The position numbers were made by a program, and so were the translations under genes. The notes below the pieces were generated by a model. The model had not been told where the DNA came from and ran no database searches. It worked only from the letters and a program-made list of their open reading frames with translations. From assembly GCA_964458085.1 (NCBI GenBank), contig CAYWFF010000005.1, positions 1-48,935 of the forward strand: a stretch of 48,935 nucleotides of DNA, in the 5' to 3' direction. How positions within the stretch are numbered: the stretch's first letter is position 1; the number at the start of each line of letters is the position of its first letter. Below are positions 40,987 to 48,935 of the stretch, piece after piece. The stretch is from CAYWFF01 sp964458085. Its GTDB lineage: Bacteria > Patescibacteriota > Microgenomatia > UBA8517.

Positions 40987-43900
40987 ATGGAACCACTATC
41001 AGGACTTAAAACATTAACCGATTTTAAAAGTTTAGTTATAAAACTGGCTTCTCCTGAAGAAATCAGGAAGTGGTCTCGTGGAGAGGTAACTAAGCCTGAA
41101 ACAATAAACTACCGCACCCTTAAGCCTGAGAAAGACGGATTATTTGATGAAAGAATCTTTGGTCCTACAAAAGATTGGGAATGTTACTGTGGAAAATATA
41201 AAAGAATTCGATATAAAGGAGTTGTTTGTGATAAATGCGGAGTGGAAGTTACCCAATCAAGAGTTAGGCGTGAGAGAATGGGACACATTTCACTTGCATC
41301 TCCTGTTATGCACGTCTGGTATTTTAAAGGGGCACCATCGAAAATTTCACTTCTTTTAAATGTTGCTCCCCGAGCAATTGAGCAAGTCATCTATTTTGCG
41401 CGCTATCTTGTTTTGGAAGTAAATGACGCTGAAAAAAAGGCAGCACTTGAACGGCTTGAACAAGCTCGCTCTACTAGAGAAAGTGAAATTAATGACAGCT
41501 TCAAAGAACGCCGCGACGTTTTGAAAGTTAAATCCCAAGAAGAACGGGAAAAAGCTGAAAAGAAAATTAAAGACAAAGAGCAACTAAATTTGGCAGTTTC
41601 GGAAATTGATCTTGATTTGAGGAAGAGGGAAACTGCACTTTCAGAAGAAGAACGAACAACGGTTGCCAGGACAAACGAACTGTTCGAGAACCTAGCACTT
41701 CTTATTAAAAGCTTACGTCCGCTTTCAATTCTTACTGAGGAAGAATTTGATGAATTGGTGGCGTATGATGCTGCTGATTTCTTTACAGCTAAAATGGGCG
41801 CAGAGGCTGTCCTTGCTGCTATTGATACTATTGATCTTGAGAAATTAACCGCAGAGTTAAGGAAAGAGCTTGACGAAACCAAAGGAACTGCAACAAAGTA
41901 TGTTAAATTGGCGAAACGTTTAAAGTTAATTGACGGCATGCGCCGTTCTAAAGTAAATCCTGCATGGATGGTGGTTCGGGTTCTACCGGTTCTTCCCCCC
42001 GATATTCGTCCTATGGTGCAACTGTCCGGTGGACGATTTGCAACAAGTGATTTGAATGATTTGTATCGCAGGGTCATTAATAGAAATAATCGCTTAAAGC
42101 ACTTGATTGAATTGGGTGCTCCTGAAATCATTTTGCGAAACGAAAAGCGAATGCTCCAGGAGTCGGTTGACTCACTTATAGACGCATCTCAAAGAAAAGC
42201 AACCCGTAGAGGACGCGGAAGACAACCGTTACGTTCTCTTTCAGACATGCTCAAAGGGAAACAGGGACGTTTCCGACAAAACCTTTTGGGTAAACGGGTA
42301 GATTATTCAGGCCGGTCAGTTATTATAGTCGGACCTGACTTAAATATTAACCAGTGCGGTCTTCCAAAAGATATGGCACTTGAAATTTTCAAGCCATTTG
42401 TGCTGCGTGAAATGATATCCCGGGGGATTACTCCTAATGTAAAGTCTGCGAAAAATATGTTGGAACGCCGTCCGCCTGAAGTGTTTGATATTTTAGAGGA
42501 AATCACTAAAGATCATCCGGTTATCTTAAACCGGGCACCAACCCTTCATAAGTTGTCAATTCAGGCATTCTATCCTGTATTGATCGAAGGTAGTGCCATA
42601 AGACTGCACCCTGCGGTTTGTTCCGGATTTAATGCAGATTTTGACGGAGATCAGATGGCAGTTCATGTTCCTTTATCCAAAGAAGCAATTGCTGAGGCTG
42701 CTGAGCGCATGCTGCCGGAGCATAATTTACTTCGTCCAGCAGACGGAACTCCTATTACAACTCCTGCAAGTAAAGAAATGGCGTTGGGTGTTTATTACCT
42801 TACAAGTATTGACCCTAGGCTTCCCGCAAGTGAAACCGTCTTTTCTGATAAAGAAGACGCACTTGTTGCCTATCAATCAAAACAAGTTGAGATACGTCAA
42901 GTAATTACAGTTCGTATTGACGGGCAGCTGCTGGAAACTACTGCCGGTAGGATTCTTTTCAATGAAGTTTTACCTGAAGGTTTTGAATTTATCAACGAAT
43001 CAATCACATCATCAATTATAAAACAGCTTTTCAACCGTGCTTATGTAATGGCTGATAAGAGTTTGGTGGTAAAAATGATTGACTCAGTAAAACGTCTGGG
43101 ATTTCTCGGCGGAACAATGTCCGGCTTGTCTTTTGGAATTTTTGACTCAAAACTTCTGCCTGAAAAAGCAGAGATTCTCAAAGAGGCCGATGTCCGAGTT
43201 GCGGAAATTGAAAGTAATTTTGCTTTAGGGCTTATAACCCAAGAAGAAAAACGCCGTCTGAGTCAGGAAATTTGGATTGAGACAACTGAAGAATTGGCAG
43301 ATAAAACCTGGGATTTATTAGAAGAGACTTCTCCAATTCGGGTCGTAATTGACGCAAAAGTCGGTCGTGCTTCCCGTGATCAGGTTAAACAGCTTGCTGC
43401 CATCAGAGGACTTGTTGTTGATCCGTTGGGTAAAATCGTTGAACTACCTATCAAATCCAATTTTCGGGAAGGCCTGTCAGTATTTGAATATGTCACTTCA
43501 TCGCGAGGTTCACGAAAAGGACTGACTGATTCAGCTCTAAAAACAGCGGATGCGGGATACTTAACCAGACGACTTGTTGACGTGGCGCATGACTTAATAG
43601 TCAGGTCGGAAGATTGCGGTACGGAAGAAGGATTGACCATAAAACGGGCAGTACGGACGAAATCATTTGCAAGCCGCTTAGTGGGCAGGTTTGTTCAGGA
43701 AGATGTTGTTGATCCGAAGACAAAAAAGACAATTCTTGTTAAGGGTGACATGATTGATATTGATATTGCTACTGCTATTGATGCTGCAGAAGTAGAAGAT
43801 GTGCTTGTCAGAAGTCCGCTTACTTGTGGTAACAGGTACGGTATGTGTTCAAAGTGCTACGGAATTGATTTATCAAACAAGCAAATGGTTGAATTGGGAA

Positions 43901-44709
43901 CGCCGGTCGGAGTTATTGCAGCTCAATCCATCGGAGAACCGGGTACTCAGCTTACGCTTAAAACTAAACACGCTGCAGGTATCGTCGGAGTTGACGTGAC
44001 TCAGGGGTTACCCAGAGTCGAAGAATTATTTGAAGCAAGAACGCCAAAAGTACTGGCTCCATTAGCTGAAATCTCAGGGAGAGTGCACATCGGAGAAACA
44101 GAAGACGGTTGGAGAGTTACCATTACATCCGTTCAAACAAAACCAAAAGAAGAACGTGAATATTTGGTTCCGAAAACTCTACAGCTTGTAGTTGAAGATA
44201 AGCAATTGGTTGACGCAGGAACTGCGCTCGCTTCCGGCTCTCTTGACGTTCGCGAGATACTTTCAATTAAGGGACTTAGGGCTTCTCAAGAATATCTGGT
44301 AGACGAAGTGCAAAGAGTATATGAGTCCCAAGGAATTCCGATTCATGATAAACATTTTGAAGTAATTGTCAGAAAAATGAGTGATGAAGTACGGGTTGTG
44401 ACACCGGGAGATACACCGCTTCTTCCCGGAGAACTTGTTGATAAAGCTCTTTTTGAAGAAGAAAATGCAAAAGTTTTGGCTGCAGGCGGAGAACCTGCCA
44501 GTGCTCAACAAGTTGTCCTTGGTATCACAAGACGTGCCCTCTTTACTGAATCCTGGCTATCTGCAGCATCGTTTGAACAGACCACGGATGTTTTGACCAA
44601 TGCCGCACTGCAAAAGAAAGAAGACCGACTCCTGGGATTAAAGGAAAACGTTATTATTGGCCGTCTAATCCCTGTTACACCCGAACGGGCAGCATTACCA
44701 AAAGAGTAA
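40987..44709 (+). CDS. rpoC: DNA-directed RNA polymerase subunit beta'
   Basis: The 1240-residue protein starts with the beta' N-terminus and the first zinc site (CYCGKYKRIRYKGVVCDKCGVEV). A Lys/Glu-rich helical insert lies near 140-240. It then has the active-site loop NADFDGDQMAVH (about 540-552), the bridge and trigger regions (GGTMSGLSFGIFDS, SRGSRKGLTDSALKTADAGYLTRRL), a second zinc site (CGTEEG with CGNRYGMCSKC) and the C-terminal QSIGEPGTQLTLKTKH segment. It carries the polymerase catalytic Mg site. It is cotranscribed with rpoB. Confidence 0.98.
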   Translation: MEPLSGLKTLTDFKSLVIKLASPEEIRKWSRGEVTKPETINYRTLKPEKDGLFDERIFGPTKDWECYCGKYKRIRYKGVVCDKCGVEVTQSRVRRERMGHISLASPVMHVWYFKGAPSKISLLLNVAPRAIEQVIYFARYLVLEVNDAEKKAALERLEQARSTRESEINDSFKERRDVLKVKSQEEREKAEKKIKDKEQLNLAVSEIDLDLRKRETALSEEERTTVARTNELFENLALLIKSLRPLSILTEEEFDELVAYDAADFFTAKMGAEAVLAAIDTIDLEKLTAELRKELDETKGTATKYVKLAKRLKLIDGMRRSKVNPAWMVVRVLPVLPPDIRPMVQLSGGRFATSDLNDLYRRVINRNNRLKHLIELGAPEIILRNEKRMLQESVDSLIDASQRKATRRGRGRQPLRSLSDMLKGKQGRFRQNLLGKRVDYSGRSVIIVGPDLNINQCGLPKDMALEIFKPFVLREMISRGITPNVKSAKNMLERRPPEVFDILEEITKDHPVILNRAPTLHKLSIQAFYPVLIEGSAIRLHPAVCSGFNADFDGDQMAVHVPLSKEAIAEAAERMLPEHNLLRPADGTPITTPASKEMALGVYYLTSIDPRLPASETVFSDKEDALVAYQSKQVEIRQVITVRIDGQLLETTAGRILFNEVLPEGFEFINESITSSIIKQLFNRAYVMADKSLVVKMIDSVKRLGFLGGTMSGLSFGIFDSKLLPEKAEILKEADVRVAEIESNFALGLITQEEKRRLSQEIWIETTEELADKTWDLLEETSPIRVVIDAKVGRASRDQVKQLAAIRGLVVDPLGKIVELPIKSNFREGLSVFEYVTSSRGSRKGLTDSALKTADAGYLTRRLVDVAHDLIVRSEDCGTEEGLTIKRAVRTKSFASRLVGRFVQEDVVDPKTKKTILVKGDMIDIDIATAIDAAEVEDVLVRSPLTCGNRYGMCSKCYGIDLSNKQMVELGTPVGVIAAQSIGEPGTQLTLKTKHAAGIVGVDVTQGLPRVEELFEARTPKVLAPLAEISGRVHIGETEDGWRVTITSVQTKPKEEREYLVPKTLQLVVEDKQLVDAGTALASGSLDVREILSIKGLRASQEYLVDEVQRVYESQGIPIHDKHFEVIVRKMSDEVRVVTPGDTPLLPGELVDKALFEEENAKVLAAGGEPASAQQVVLGITRRALFTESWLSAASFEQTTDVLTNAALQKKEDRLLGLKENVIIGRLIPVTPERAALPKE

Positions 44710-44738
44710 TGTCCTATTTTAATCTCAGTATTTCGTAG

Positions 44739-44744
44739 TATAAT
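44739..44744 (+). promoter_or_regulatory. -10 box for rpsL-rpsG
   Basis: TATAAT ends 11 bases before the rpsL ATG. The mRNA leader would be only about 4 bases. The -35 is weak. Confidence 0.45.
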
Positions 44745-44755
44745 ACCGCTGAACT

Positions 44756-45190
44756 ATGCCAACAGTATCACAATTAGTCAGAAAAGGAAGAAAAACCGTT
44801 GTTAAGAAAAACAAAAAGGCGGCACTGAGGCGTTGGTATAACGCTAAAGACCGAAAGTATAGTGAAAACCCATCCCCTTTTAAACGCGGAGTAGTATTGC
44901 AAGTCCGAACTCAAACTCCCCGTAAACCAAACTCAGCCTTAAGAAAAGTTGCCCGTGTTCGCCTTTCCAATAAACAGGAAGTAACGGCTTATATTCCCGG
45001 GGAAGGCCATGAATTATCAGAACACGCAATTGTTTTAGTCCGTTACGGTAGAGTTAAAGATTTGGCCGGAGTAAAATATACGATAGTCAGAGGAAAGTAT
45101 GACACGGGCGGAGTGGTCGGCCGAAAAACATCCCGTTCCCGATATGGGACTAAAAAAGAACAAGGAGGGGCAGCAGCAGCAACTGCTTAA
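44756..45190 (+). CDS. rpsL: 30S ribosomal protein S12
   Basis: The 144-residue protein carries the conserved decoding loops of S12: QTPRKPNSALRKVARVRL and HELSEHAIVLVRYGRVKDLAGVKY. Arg56 sits where E. coli has Lys43 and Ala104 where it has Pro91, both classical streptomycin positions, while Lys101 (E. coli Lys88) is kept. A basic N-terminal extension (about 11-35) and an Ala-rich C-terminal tail add length to the usual 124. rpsG follows 8 bases later. S12 helps accurate codon reading on the small subunit. Confidence 0.98.
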   Translation: MPTVSQLVRKGRKTVVKKNKKAALRRWYNAKDRKYSENPSPFKRGVVLQVRTQTPRKPNSALRKVARVRLSNKQEVTAYIPGEGHELSEHAIVLVRYGRVKDLAGVKYTIVRGKYDTGGVVGRKTSRSRYGTKKEQGGAAAATA

Positions 45191-45198
45191 AATAAAGT

Positions 45199-45678
45199 AT
45201 GCCAAGACGAGGAAGCGCAAAAGTACAACCAATTGATCCGGATCCTATCTACAAAAGTAAATTAGTTACAAAACTTATTAACCGTGCGATGAAAGACGGT
45301 AAAAAAAGTGCATCTCAAAAACAAGTCTATAAAGCTCTCGAAATTTTGGGAGAAAAAGCCGGTGCCGATCCTCTGAAAGCTTTCACTGACGCAATGGACA
45401 ATATCCGTCCGACAATGGAAGTACGGCCGCGAAGAATTGGCGGTGCTGCGTATCAGGTGCCGATGACTGTCCGAGGACCGCGACGCGATTCATTAGCCAT
45501 TAGGTGGCTTATTGCCGCATCAAGAGCCCGGTCAAACTCTGAATTCCATACATATGCCGAAAAATTGGCAGCAGAACTTTTGGATGCTTTGAAAAACGAA
45601 GGCGGAGCCGTTAAAAAGCGAGTTGATGTGGAACGTATGGCTGAAGCAAACCGTGCCTTTGCCCATTTCAAGTGGTAA
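45199..45678 (+). CDS. rpsG: 30S ribosomal protein S7
   Basis: The 159-residue protein is a full-length S7. It begins MPRRGSAKVQPIDPDPIYKS and has the helix KLINRAMKDGKKSASQKQVYKALEIL, the VRPRRIGGAAYQVPMTVRGPRR beta hairpin, and RWLIAASRAR. It nucleates assembly of the 30S head. It forms the rpsL-rpsG pair; fusA follows after a 430-base leader region rather than directly, so it is probably transcribed separately. Confidence 0.98.
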   Translation: MPRRGSAKVQPIDPDPIYKSKLVTKLINRAMKDGKKSASQKQVYKALEILGEKAGADPLKAFTDAMDNIRPTMEVRPRRIGGAAYQVPMTVRGPRRDSLAIRWLIAASRARSNSEFHTYAEKLAAELLDALKNEGGAVKKRVDVERMAEANRAFAHFKW

Positions 45679-45954
45679 GAAGCTATTTTGACCTCATATT
45701 TAATTGGAAAGATCTCCGTATTTTTTTATTTAAGTACATAAAACCTTTAAATTAGGCTGTTTTTAAACTAATAGCAATTAATATGTCTATAAAATTGAAT
45801 GAGGCATACAAAATTTGAAATTTCTCGCGTATTCCAACTTTTGTACAGCTTATAACAAACAGAAATGTTGAATTATTTTATAAGATTATGTGTATCTTTA
45901 ATTTTTAAGTCTAAAAAATTCTAAGTCTTCTGCTTTTTAAAATTTTGAATTATA
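45679..45954 (+). other. AT-rich intergenic stretch before fusA, no gene seen
   Basis: This is the first part of a 430-base gap between rpsG and fusA. It is AT-rich, with no open frame, tRNA or repeat that I recognise. The rpsG terminator is not evident. The remainder of the gap holds the fusA promoter and leader, listed separately. Confidence 0.6.
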
Positions 45955-45983
45955 TTGCTTAGGCACCAATAGTTTGTTACAAT
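45955..45983 (+). promoter_or_regulatory. Candidate fusA promoter
   Basis: TTGCTT (45955-45960) and TACAAT (45978-45983) are separated by 17 bases. The transcript would carry a leader of about 115-120 bases with two strong structures. Confidence 0.5.
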
Positions 45984-45992
45984 TGCTCTACT

Positions 45993-46017
45993 GTTCTCCT
46001 CGGAGAACGGTTATTTT
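45993..46017 (+). promoter_or_regulatory. fusA leader hairpin 1
   Basis: GTTCTC (45993-45998) pairs with GAGAAC (46003-46008) around a CTCG tetraloop, followed by GGTTATTTTT. It resembles a 5' stabilising hairpin or a weak terminator at the very start of the transcript. Confidence 0.6.
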
Positions 46018-46024
46018 TGTCAGG

Positions 46025-46086
46025 AGAGTGATACTAGAGTTAAAGATTTGAAATCAACACCAATCTTTCTTAAACTCTTTCACTCT
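46025..46086 (+). promoter_or_regulatory. fusA leader hairpin 2, long imperfect stem
   Basis: Three collinear helices pair: AGAGTGA (46025-46031) with TCACTCT (46080-46086), AGAGTT (46036-46041) with AACTCT (46073-46078), and AAAGATT (46042-46048) with AATCTTT (46062-46068). About 20 bp pair in all around a 13-base loop. The structure ends 22 bases before the fusA ATG. Confidence 0.65.
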
Positions 46087-46108
46087 TATACCTTTAGACT
46101 TTGAGTAC

Positions 46109-48271
46109 ATGGCTGCACAAGTAACAAAGAAAAAATCAGCGATGGTGGTTACCGACACTAAAGATCGGGATCTGCCTATGGAAAAAATCAGAAACATAGG
46201 GATTATCGCTCACATCGATGCCGGTAAGACCACTACTACGGAGCGGATTCTTTTCGAAACAGGTAAAACATACAAACTCGGTTCAGTCGACGAAGGCACA
46301 ACTGCAACTGACTGGATGGAGCAAGAGAGGGAGCGCGGAATTACAATTGTTTCCGCAGCAATCACAACTTTTTGGGATCTTCAAACATCTTCCTCTGTTG
46401 ATAACGGACATTACCGTATAAACATCATCGATACTCCTGGACACATTGACTTTACCGCTGAGGTGGAGAGGTCTCTTCGGGTCTTGGACGGAGCCGTGAT
46501 GGTTTTTGACGGTCGGACAGGTGTGGAGTCTCAATCAGAGACGGTTTGGCGGCAAGCAGACAAATACCACGTTCCGCGTATTTGTATTTTAAATAAATTA
46601 AATTTAATAGGTGCTGATTATGAAGGCAGTATCAAATCCATAAAAACTCGGCTTGGTGCAAACGCATCCCCTGTAATTTTACCTATCGGAAACGAACACT
46701 CTCTTCGGGGTGTGGTAGACCTTATTCGCATGAAAGCTTATACCTATAAATCAATTGAAGACAGCAAACTTACTGAAGAAGAAATTCCGGGCGATCTTTT
46801 AGACAGGGCAAAAGAATTGAGAAATGAGCTTATTGAAGCCGTTGCGGAATATGATGACGAAACATTATCCAAATACCTCGATGGTCAGGAACTAACTGAA
46901 GCAGATATTAAAAAGGCTATCAGAAACGGCGTCATTTCCGTCAAGTTTTTCCCTATTCTTGGAGGCGACAACCGGACTGCAACTACCCAGCTTTTGATGG
47001 ATGCTGTTGTTGAATACTTGCCATCCCCTGCCGATATTCCACCTGCCAAAGGAATACATCCGGCAACTGAAAAAGAAGAAGAACGGCGTGCAGAATACAG
47101 TGAACCCTTTTCAGCTTTGGCTTTTAAGGTGGTAACAGATCCGCATGTCGGACGTTTAGTTTATCTTCGTATTTATTCAGGAACTCTGAAAAGCGGCCAA
47201 GCGGTCCAAAACGTAAGCAAAAGAATGCCTGAACGTATCGGTAAGCTAGTTCTGATGCATGCCGATCAAAGGGAGTTAGTGGAAGAAGCCTATGCAGGTG
47301 AAATTGTTGCTGCAGTAGGTGTAAAAGACACTACGACCGGTAATTCTTTATCAGACCCGGCGCATCCCATTTTACTTGAATCCATATCGTTCCCTGAACC
47401 TGTTATTTCTTTGGCAATTGAACCGTCCACCAAATCTGACCAAGAAAAAATGGGGCTAGCACTTCAGAAGTTGTCAGATGAGGATCCTACTTTCCGCATA
47501 AAAACCAATCATGAAACAGGTCAAACAATCATTTCAGGAATGGGTGAATTACAGCTTGAAATACTGGTTGACAGAATGAAAAGGGAATTCATTATTGACG
47601 CCAAAACCGGTGCACCACAGGTTGCGTATAAAGAAACTATTAAAAAACATGCAGAGGGAGAAGGTAAATACATCAGGCAAACAGGTGGACGCGGACAATA
47701 CGGACACTGTTTTTTGCGTATTGAACCCTTAGGTCGCGGAGAAGGCTTCAGCTGGGAAAATGCCATAAAAGGCGGAGCAATTCCCGGTGAATTTATCGCG
47801 CCAATTGAAAAAGGTGTTATTGAAAAACTTGAAAACGGCATTATGGCCGGGTATCCAATGGTAGATCTTAAAGTAACGGTTTACGACGGCTCATACCACG
47901 ATGTTGATTCTTCAGAAATGGCTTTTAAAATTGCAGGTTCATTGGCCGTAGAAGAAGCGGCTAAAAAAGCTGACATGGTTTTGCTGGAGCCAATCGTCAA
48001 AGTTGAAGTAACTACCCCTGCGGAGTTTATGGGAGATGTTATTGGTGACTTGTCCAGTAAGCGTGCACAAATTCAAGGAACTGAAGAACGGGCAGGAATG
48101 ACAATTATAAATGCCACAGCACCTCTGGCGGAACTGTCGGGATATGCAACGAAACTTCGTTCAATTTCCCAGGGAAGAGCTAGTGCGTATGTGGAGCCGA
48201 GCCATTATGAAGAAGTGCCGTCAAATGTCGCAGCACAAATTGTGGCATCCAAAAAGCCCTTAGTTTCCTAA
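46109..48271 (+). CDS. fusA: Elongation factor G with altered guanine-recognition motifs
   Basis: The 720-residue protein has the five domains of EF-G. P-loop AHIDAGKTTTTERIL, switch-1 RGITIVSAAITTFW and DTPGHIDF are canonical. The G4 motif, normally NKxD, reads NKLN (residues 162-165; AAT at 46601-46603). The G5 region, normally GSAxKNxG, reads GGDNRTAT (about 285-292). Domains IV and V look normal (TGGRGQYGHCFLRIEPLGRG; YDGSYHDVDSSEMAFKIAGSLA; LSSKRAQIQGTEER). It moves tRNAs and mRNA through the ribosome. It stands in the place of fusA between rpsG and tuf, so it is likely the main EF-G. Confidence 0.96.
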   Translation: MAAQVTKKKSAMVVTDTKDRDLPMEKIRNIGIIAHIDAGKTTTTERILFETGKTYKLGSVDEGTTATDWMEQERERGITIVSAAITTFWDLQTSSSVDNGHYRINIIDTPGHIDFTAEVERSLRVLDGAVMVFDGRTGVESQSETVWRQADKYHVPRICILNKLNLIGADYEGSIKSIKTRLGANASPVILPIGNEHSLRGVVDLIRMKAYTYKSIEDSKLTEEEIPGDLLDRAKELRNELIEAVAEYDDETLSKYLDGQELTEADIKKAIRNGVISVKFFPILGGDNRTATTQLLMDAVVEYLPSPADIPPAKGIHPATEKEEERRAEYSEPFSALAFKVVTDPHVGRLVYLRIYSGTLKSGQAVQNVSKRMPERIGKLVLMHADQRELVEEAYAGEIVAAVGVKDTTTGNSLSDPAHPILLESISFPEPVISLAIEPSTKSDQEKMGLALQKLSDEDPTFRIKTNHETGQTIISGMGELQLEILVDRMKREFIIDAKTGAPQVAYKETIKKHAEGEGKYIRQTGGRGQYGHCFLRIEPLGRGEGFSWENAIKGGAIPGEFIAPIEKGVIEKLENGIMAGYPMVDLKVTVYDGSYHDVDSSEMAFKIAGSLAVEEAAKKADMVLLEPIVKVEVTTPAEFMGDVIGDLSSKRAQIQGTEERAGMTIINATAPLAELSGYATKLRSISQGRASAYVEPSHYEEVPSNVAAQIVASKKPLVS

Positions 48272-48290
48272 TGGAAGGTCAATTTAGGTG

Positions 48291-48320
48291 TTGACAAGCC
48301 TAAATAGTGACTCTTATAAT
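48291..48320 (+). promoter_or_regulatory. tuf promoter
   Basis: A perfect TTGACA (48291-48296), an 18-base spacer and a perfect TATAAT (48315-48320) form a strong promoter for tuf, separate from fusA. Confidence 0.85.
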
Positions 48321-48330
48321 ACGAACACTG

Positions 48331-48377
48331 ACCACGTAAGCGCGTGGTTTCATTTTGAACTAGACAATAAACTAGTT
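48331..48377 (+). promoter_or_regulatory. tuf leader with tandem hairpins
   Basis: ACCACG (48331-48336) pairs with CGTGGT (48343-48348) at the start of the mRNA. AACTAG (48358-48363) pairs with CTAGTT (48372-48377). There is no ribosome-binding site in the 19 bases before the ATG at 48397. Confidence 0.55.
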
Positions 48378-48396
48378 TTAGAGTAATATAGCAAAC

Positions 48397-48935
48397 ATGG
48401 CATCTGAAACAAAACAAAAGTTTGAAAGAACCAAGCCACATGTAAATGTCGGTACTATCGGACATGTTGATCACGGTAAAACCACACTAACCGCCGCTAT
48501 TTCCACAGTTCTTGCCAAGCATAACCCTGGCGGATCCAACAAAGGATATAAATTTGAAGACATTGATAATGCTCCTGAAGAACGCGAACGCGGAGTTACT
48601 ATTAACATTTCCCACATCGAATACGAAACCGAAAAGAGGCATTATGCTCACATTGATGCTCCGGGTCACGCAGATTACATTAAAAATATGATTACCGGTG
48701 CAGCCCAAATGGACGGAGCAATCTTAGTTATTTCAGCTCCCGATGGCCATATGCCCCAAACCCGAGAGCATATTATTTTGGCTCGCCAGGTTAACGTTCC
48801 TGCACTAGTTGTAGCACTCAATAAAATTGACATGATGGACGATCCTGATCTTATTGAACTAGTTGAATCAGATATACGTGAATTGCTTAAAAAGTACCAA
48901 TATCCGGGAGACGAAATTCCAATAGTTCGGGTATC
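48397..48935 (+). CDS. tuf: Elongation factor Tu, N-terminal part, cut by window edge
   Basis: About 179 residues are visible. The G motifs are GHVDHGKTT, ERERGVTINISHIEYET, DAPGHADYIKNMITGAAQMDGAI and NKIDMMDD, all typical of EF-Tu. The G3 Cys of E. coli (DCPGH) is Ala here, a common variation. It delivers aminoacyl-tRNA to the ribosome. The start is the ATG at 48397 after a structured leader. The rest of the gene lies beyond the window. Confidence 0.97.
   Translation, partial: MASETKQKFERTKPHVNVGTIGHVDHGKTTLTAAISTVLAKHNPGGSNKGYKFEDIDNAPEERERGVTINISHIEYETEKRHYAHIDAPGHADYIKNMITGAAQMDGAILVISAPDGHMPQTREHIILARQVNVPALVVALNKIDMMDDPDLIELVESDIRELLKKYQYPGDEIPIVRV

Noticed and set aside
41403..42131. 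A long minus-strand frame inside rpoC
   Set aside because: It is a shadow of the rpoC frame, Ser/Arg-rich with no family similarity; rpoC is unambiguous here.
45679..46108. tRNA or other small RNA gene in the 430-base gap before fusA
   Set aside because: I found no cloverleaf, TTCRA arm or CCA end; the structures seen fit an mRNA leader.

Overview
The window looks like a chromosomal segment of a Candidate Phyla Radiation (Patescibacteria) bacterium, most likely of the Microgenomates type. It has a moderate to low GC, tightly packed genes and the standard code (TGA is a normal stop, for example in murJ and dnaJ). Several universal proteins are trimmed: IF-2 has only its GTPase and C-terminal parts, AlaRS lacks the C-Ala domain, HrcA is short and a Lon-type ATPase has no protease. 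One 100-N scaffold gap lies at 2883-2982, and the window ends inside genes at both edges. The taxonomic statement is an inference from gene content; no 16S rRNA gene is present.

Layout. 1-8071 (minus strand) is one operon-like run. It starts with PilN- and PilO-like inner-membrane proteins, continues with five membrane-anchored or secreted surface proteins (a fibronectin-III protein, two related beta-domain proteins, and one with a Thr/Pro stalk ending in LPDAG plus a hydrophobic tail), and ends with two large polytopic DUF2298-type proteins. 8274-10319 holds rpsT and murJ. 10320-17522 is the heat-shock region hrcA-grpE-dnaK and dnaJ, with two CIRCE operators. An inverted three-gene block (CaiB/BaiF CoA-transferase, GNAT, HAD) sits between dnaK and dnaJ. 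17696-24034 is the nusA-infB-(NrnA-like)-rpsO-pnp cluster. 24149-30672 holds a protease-less Lon ATPase, a cysteine-free family-4 UDG, RNase J, FtsK, a RodZ-like protein and a small membrane protein. 30802-37411 holds alaS, a PilM-like/baseplate-J-like fusion, a sortase, ruvX, a zinc-ribbon protein and mltG. 37424-48935 is rpoB-rpoC, rpsL-rpsG, fusA and the start of tuf.

How they fit together. Most of the window is core information processing. The accessory interest lies in the envelope genes. PilN/PilO, a membrane-spanning fusion of a cytoplasmic actin-like domain to an external baseplate-J-like domain, a sortase, an LPXTG-like substrate and two possible GT-C-type enzymes together suggest a small, possibly glycosylated surface structure built with type IV pilus-like parts. 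That is a hypothesis.

Regulation is unusually legible. HrcA/CIRCE sites precede hrcA and dnaJ. Structured leaders precede rpsO, rpoB, fusA and tuf. Several genes have a TATAAT-like -10 only 5-8 nt before the ATG, which suggests leaderless mRNAs. Other points worth checking are an EF-G with NKLN in place of NKxD, an S12 carrying Arg at the classic streptomycin-resistance position, and a UDG without its Fe-S cysteines.
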